Source: Neobacillus rhizosphaerae (GTDB lineage Bacteria; Bacillota; Bacilli; Bacillales; Cytobacillaceae). Taken from it: a stretch of 52,914 nucleotides of DNA. Below are positions 49,549 to 52,914 of the stretch, in pieces. Where the stretch lies: assembly GCF_937468385.1 (NCBI RefSeq), contig NZ_CALBWS010000039.1:1-52914 (forward strand), in the 5' to 3' direction. Every line of letters begins with the position of its first letter. Position 1 is the first letter of the stretch. Made by a program: the position numbers and the translations under genes. A model generated the notes under the pieces. That model saw only the letters and a program-made list of their open reading frames with translations, ran no database searches and had not been told where the DNA came from.

Positions 49549-49621
49549 AGCGGAAGCGCCCGGTTAGCGAAGCTCATTCGTCGCTAAGCGCTGATGTTAG
49601 GCTGTTATCGAAGTTCAATGA
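49547..49621 (-). repeat. Family A intergenic repeat, short form, inverted (copy A10)
   Basis: On the + strand AAAGCGGAAGCGCCC, then a GTTAGCGA / TCGCTAAG-like hairpin (TTAGCGA, TCGCTAA), then ATCGAAGTTCAATG. It is the most diverged copy: the AGCTGGACAAT block is reduced to GGCTGTT. It begins at the yazB stop codon and separates yazB from dusB. Confidence 0.65.
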
Positions 49622-49661
49622 GGTAAAATCTATTTTAGAACATAGAATAGGAGGTTGTTAG

Positions 49662-50663
49662 ATGTTGAAAATTGGCGATATTGAAATGAAGAATCCAGTC
49701 GTTTTGGCTCCAATGGCCGGTGTATGTAACTCTGCATTCCGTCTAACGGTTAAAGAATTCGGAGCCGGGTTAGTTTGTGCGGAAATGGTCAGCGACAAAG
49801 GAATCGTTTATAAAAATGAAAAAACGATGAATATGCTCTATATCGATGAGCGTGAAAAACCGTTAAGCCTGCAAATTTTTGGTGGTGAAAGAGAAACACT
49901 TGTTGAAGCAGCGAAATTTGTTGATCAAAACACGAATGCCGATATTATCGATATCAATATGGGCTGTCCAGTTCCGAAAATCACAAAATGTGATGCCGGA
50001 GCAAAATGGCTGCTTGACCCCAATAAGATTTATGAAATGGTTTCGGCTGTTGTCGCAGAGGTGGAAAAACCTGTTACCGTGAAAATGCGGATGGGGTGGG
50101 ATGAAGAACATATTTATGCCGTCAAAAATGCCCAAGCAGTTGAACGGGCAGGCGGAAAGGCTGTTTCTCTCCATGGACGCACACGGGTACAAATGTATGA
50201 GGGAAAAGCAAATTGGGATATTATTCGTGAGGTAAAGCAGTCCGTTAACATTCCGATTATTGGAAACGGTGATGTCCAAACACCGCAAGATGCCAAGAGA
50301 ATGCTCGATGAAACAGGTGTCGACGGAGTCATGATTGGTAGAGCGGCCCTTGGGGATCCTTGGATGATTTACCGGACGGTTCAATATTTAGAAACAGGTA
50401 AATTAATGGGTGAGCCATCTGTTCGTGAAAAAATGGATGTCTGCATCCTTCATTTAGATCGATTGATTGCTCTGAAAAATGAAGATATAGCGGTCCGAGA
50501 AATGCGTAAGCATGCGGCTTGGTATTTAAAAGGTGTTCGCGGTAATGCTAGAGTCCGTAATGCTATTAATGAGTGCAATACAAGAGAACATTTAGTATCC
50601 TTGTTAACCGATTTGGTAATTGAGGTAGAAGAAAAGGAGCAAAGCCAGGCGATAGTTGGTTGA
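49662..50663 (+). CDS. dusB: tRNA-dihydrouridine synthase DusB
   Basis: FMN/NADPH-dependent reduction of uridines to dihydrouridine in tRNA (and possibly rRNA). 333 residues. TIM-barrel start VVLAPMAGVCNSAFR, GxxGCPVxKI-type INMGCPVPKITKCDAGAKWL with the catalytic cysteine in KCDAG, LHGRTRVQMYEGKANW, NGDV and IGRAALGDPW. AGGAGG precedes ATG 49662. B. subtilis calls it yacF/dus1. Confidence 0.95.
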   Translation: MLKIGDIEMKNPVVLAPMAGVCNSAFRLTVKEFGAGLVCAEMVSDKGIVYKNEKTMNMLYIDEREKPLSLQIFGGERETLVEAAKFVDQNTNADIIDINMGCPVPKITKCDAGAKWLLDPNKIYEMVSAVVAEVEKPVTVKMRMGWDEEHIYAVKNAQAVERAGGKAVSLHGRTRVQMYEGKANWDIIREVKQSVNIPIIGNGDVQTPQDAKRMLDETGVDGVMIGRAALGDPWMIYRTVQYLETGKLMGEPSVREKMDVCILHLDRLIALKNEDIAVREMRKHAAWYLKGVRGNARVRNAINECNTREHLVSLLTDLVIEVEEKEQSQAIVG

Positions 50664-50712
50664 GTTTGCCTTCCTTATTCTCATTTTCTAAATGCTGTTG
50701 ATTACTAACGGA

Positions 50713-50743
50713 GGCTGCCGGTGGAATGACTGGCAGTTTTTAT
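50713..50743 (+). terminator. Terminator of the folP-dusB operon
   Basis: GGCTGCC pairs with TGGCAGT, with a G-U pair, followed by TTTTATT. Confidence 0.75.
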
Positions 50744-50868
50744 TCTATTAAAAACTTTTTTGATGTCTGAATTCTCAAGTTTGTGTAAAATAATATAGTA
50801 TGTAAAAAAAATCGGTGAGTATTCTTTACGTTTTACATAAAAAAGAAAGTAATGGAGTTGAATTAATC

Positions 50869-52353
50869 ATGAGTCAGGAAGAATTAAATGACCAATTAAG
50901 GGTCAGACGTGAAAAAATGAGCGCAATGCGTGAAAATGGTCTAGATCCATTTGGTAAGCGTTTTGATCGTTCCCACTACGGTGCTGAAGTGCTTGAACAA
51001 TATGGAGAATTAGAAAATGAAGAGCTAGAGAGTAAAAATATTACTGTTAGTATAGCCGGTCGGATCATGACAAAGCGCGGTAAAGGGAAAGCTGGCTTTG
51101 CCCACATTCAAGATTTAAAAGGACAAATTCAAATTTACGTTAGGCAAGATGCTGTTGGGGAAGAACAGTATCAAATTTTCAATTCCGCTGACTTAGGCGA
51201 CATTATCGGAGCAACTGGAATTGTATTTAAAACCAAAACGGGTGAACTTTCGGTGAAAGTTCAAGACTTTACCTTTTTATCAAAAGCGCTTCGGCCATTA
51301 CCGGATAAATTCCATGGTCTTAAAGATGTTGAGCAGCGGTACCGCCAACGTTATTTGGATCTAATTATGAGCCAAGAAAGTAAACAGACCTTTATTTCCC
51401 GCAGCCGGATCATTCAGTCAATGCGGCGCTATCTGGATAGCCATGGTTATCTGGAGGTTGAAACCCCGATGATGCATGCGATTGCAGGCGGCGCATCTGC
51501 ACGTCCTTTCATTACCCATCATAATGCTCTTGATATGGAGTTATACATGCGAATTGCCATCGAACTTCATTTGAAGCGTTTGATTGTCGGCGGTCTCGAA
51601 AAGGTTTATGAAATTGGCCGTGTATTTAGAAATGAGGGTGTATCAACCCGTCATAACCCAGAATTTACAATGATTGAGCTTTATGAAGCATATGCAGACT
51701 ATCGCGATATCATGAGCCTTACTGAAAATTTAATTGCCCATATTGCTCAAGAAGTAGTAGGAACAACTTCGATTCCATATGGAGATTATGAAGTAGATCT
51801 TAAACCAGAGTGGAAAAGACTCCATATGGTAGACGCAATTAAAGAATATACAGGTGCTGATTTCTGGAAAGAAATGAGTGTTGAAGAAGCACGCGAACTT
51901 GCTAAAGAACATGAGGTCGAAATTAACGATAATATGTTATATGGTCATATTGTGAATGAGTTCTTCGAGCAGAAAGTAGAGGAAAAGTTAATCCAACCTA
52001 CCTTTATTTATGGACATCCAGTGGAGATTTCACCGTTAGCAAAGAAAAATGACGAAGATCCACGATTCACCGATCGGTTTGAATTGTTTATCGTAGCGCG
52101 TGAGCATGCAAATGCTTTTACAGAATTAAATGATCCAATTGACCAAAGAGAACGGTTTGAAGCGCAGTTAATGGAGCGTGAACAAGGTAATGACGAAGCC
52201 CATTTGATGGATGAAGACTTTGTTGAGGCATTAGAATATGGGATGCCGCCAACAGGAGGATTAGGAATTGGAGTCGATCGCTTAGTTATGCTGTTAACCA
52301 ACTCCCCATCTATCCGTGACGTACTGTTATTCCCATTAATGCGTCATCGTTAA
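50869..52353 (+). CDS. lysS: Lysyl-tRNA synthetase (class II)
   Basis: Charges tRNA(Lys). 494 residues from ATG 50869; GGAG lies 11 bases upstream. The longer frame from 50815 covers leader sequence and is not conserved. The N-terminal OB fold (about 55-150: ITVSIAGRIMTKRGKGKAGFAHIQD) is followed by class II motif 1, motif 2 (GRVFRNEGVSTRHNPEFTMIE) and motif 3 (GGLGIGVDRLVMLL). It is followed by an rRNA operon, as in B. subtilis (lysS-rrnJ). Confidence 0.98.
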   Translation: MSQEELNDQLRVRREKMSAMRENGLDPFGKRFDRSHYGAEVLEQYGELENEELESKNITVSIAGRIMTKRGKGKAGFAHIQDLKGQIQIYVRQDAVGEEQYQIFNSADLGDIIGATGIVFKTKTGELSVKVQDFTFLSKALRPLPDKFHGLKDVEQRYRQRYLDLIMSQESKQTFISRSRIIQSMRRYLDSHGYLEVETPMMHAIAGGASARPFITHHNALDMELYMRIAIELHLKRLIVGGLEKVYEIGRVFRNEGVSTRHNPEFTMIELYEAYADYRDIMSLTENLIAHIAQEVVGTTSIPYGDYEVDLKPEWKRLHMVDAIKEYTGADFWKEMSVEEARELAKEHEVEINDNMLYGHIVNEFFEQKVEEKLIQPTFIYGHPVEISPLAKKNDEDPRFTDRFELFIVAREHANAFTELNDPIDQRERFEAQLMEREQGNDEAHLMDEDFVEALEYGMPPTGGLGIGVDRLVMLLTNSPSIRDVLLFPLMRHR

Positions 52354-52360
52354 TTGTATT

Positions 52361-52390
52361 AAAGTGCCGGTACCCGCCGGCACTTTATTT
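52361..52390 (+). terminator. Terminator of lysS
   Basis: AAAGTGCCGG / CCGGCACTTT, 10-bp perfect stem, then ATTTAAA. Confidence 0.9.
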
Positions 52391-52398
52391 AAAGATAA

Positions 52399-52576
52399 GA
52401 AAGTATAAAATTTTTGACTTTGAGAATTGTCCAGCTCCAGCGGCCAGCGTCTAGTGTACTTCGCCCTTTTCCCTACGATAAGTCAACATCGGATCGCTAT
52501 CGCTCTCCGTGTTTCCTTTATCTCAGTCAAAGAGCTCCAGTCCATACGCCGCTTAACGGCCGCTTGCGCTTTTCTT
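52399..52576 (+). repeat. Family A intergenic repeat, long form (copy A11, best preserved)
   Basis: Both ends are complete: GAAAGTATAAAATTTTTGAC, TTTGAGAATTGTCCAGCTCC, and GGCCGCTTGCGCTTTTCTTA. The internal module is CCCTACGATAAGTCAACATC, GCTCTCCGTGTTTCC, TCAGTCAAAGAGCTCCAGTCC and ATACGCCGC. It lies between lysS and the rRNA promoters and is a good reference copy. Confidence 0.9.
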
Positions 52577-52644
52577 ACTATTAGTTACAAAGGAAGTGTT
52601 TGAATCCTTTTTCACTTTTTTAAGTAAAAAAACACAAAAAACTA

Positions 52645-52673
52645 TTGCGCTGAATTAATAATGGTGGTATATT
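52645..52673 (+). promoter_or_regulatory. rRNA operon promoter P1
   Basis: TTGCGC (52645-52650), 17 bases, TATATT (52668-52673). It precedes P2 by about 85 bases, the tandem arrangement of Bacillus rRNA operons. Confidence 0.75.
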
Positions 52674-52729
52674 AATATCTGTTGCTGCGAGACAGTAACA
52701 CGATTGAAAAAAAGAAATAAAAAAAGTTA

Positions 52730-52758
52730 TTGACTTTCAGTTGATAACTTGGTAAGAT
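52730..52758 (+). promoter_or_regulatory. rRNA operon promoter P2
   Basis: TTGACT (52730-52735), 17 bases, TAAGAT (52753-52758). Transcription would start near 52765, leaving a ~120-base leader. Confidence 0.85.
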
Positions 52759-52789
52759 TATAAAGTCGCTTTTGAGCGAAAGAGAAAAA

Positions 52790-52816
52790 TTGATCTTTGA
52801 AAACTAAACAAACAAA
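52790..52816 (+). promoter_or_regulatory. rRNA leader antitermination region (boxA-like)
   Basis: The stretch around TGATCTTTGAAAACTAAAC is the conserved Bacillus rRNA leader block, where boxA-like signals for NusB/NusE-dependent antitermination lie. Exact box limits are not resolved. Confidence 0.55.
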
Positions 52817-52887
52817 AACGTCAACAAACAAAAAATTATTAGTTTCAATTGAAACTAAGCCAACGTAACATTTATGAGCTAATCAAC

Positions 52888-52914
52888 TTTCTTGGAGAGT
52901 TTGATCCTGGCTCA
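52888..52914 (+). rRNA. rrs: 16S rRNA, 5' end only
   Basis: GGAGAGTTTGATCCTGGCTCA is the universal 5' segment of 16S rRNA (site of primer 27F). The mature end is placed by analogy near 52888. The gene continues beyond the window. Confidence 0.95.

Noticed and set aside
49863..50384. 173-codon minus-strand frame opposite dusB
   Set aside because: It is a shadow of dusB, with no start signal and no recognisable domain.

Overview
The window is an origin-proximal chromosomal segment of a low-GC endospore-forming member of the Bacillaceae. Gene order, protein lengths and many sporulation genes follow the Bacillus subtilis rrnA-to-lysS region closely (csfB, yaaO, tmk ... dusB, lysS). The sequence alone does not fix the genus; something near Bacillus, Neobacillus or Cytobacillus fits. 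It starts inside a 5S rRNA gene and ends in the first bases of a 16S rRNA gene, so it is the interval between two rRNA operons. Every protein gene except abrB is on the + strand, leading away from the origin. Layout: 1-125, 5S rRNA end and terminator. 264-5650, csfB/gin, yaaO, then tmk, darA, holB, ricT, yabA (nucleotide synthesis, c-di-AMP sensing, replication, RNA-maturation control). 5865-7780, trmN6-like yabB, yazA, rsmI. 7809-8390, abrB on the minus strand with Spo0A boxes. 8492-16754, metS, tatD, a broken yabE, rnmV, ksgA, yabG, veg, sspF, with a parS-like site at 10641. 16914-24100, ispE, purR, ridA, spoVG, glmU, prs, ctc, pth, fin. 24247-38935, mfd, spoVT, yabM, yabN, rqcP, yabP, yabQ, divIC, yabR, spoIIE, yabS, yabT. 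39168-45161, tilS, hprT, ftsH, coaX, hslO. 45447-52390, prsA-like yacD, cysK, folP, folB, folK, yazB, dusB, lysS. 52399-52914, a repeat copy, tandem rRNA promoters, leader and 16S start. The genes combine housekeeping (translation fidelity, rRNA and tRNA modification, cell-wall precursors, PRPP, folate, cysteine) with a layer of sporulation control. AbrB, Spo0A boxes, the sigma-H spoVG promoter, the Spo0A-type spoIIE promoter, two compartment-specific sigma-factor modulators (Gin and Fin), SpoVT, YabG, YabP/YabQ and SspF all lie here. Several predicted promoters match their sigma-factor consensus exactly or nearly so. Compared with B. subtilis, xpaC-yaaN, yaaR and pabB-pabA-pabC are missing from their usual places, and yabE carries an in-frame stop and probably a damaged start. 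No prophage, CRISPR array, defence island or complete insertion sequence is visible. The main unexplained signal is a family of structured intergenic repeats (family A, at least ten copies, 75-240 bp, both orientations), a second smaller structured family (B), a folded block upstream of cysK, and a perfect 14-bp hairpin covering the ribosome-binding site of ctc. Gene calls rest on recognised family sequence and synteny, recalled rather than searched; functions of repeats and hairpins are inference.
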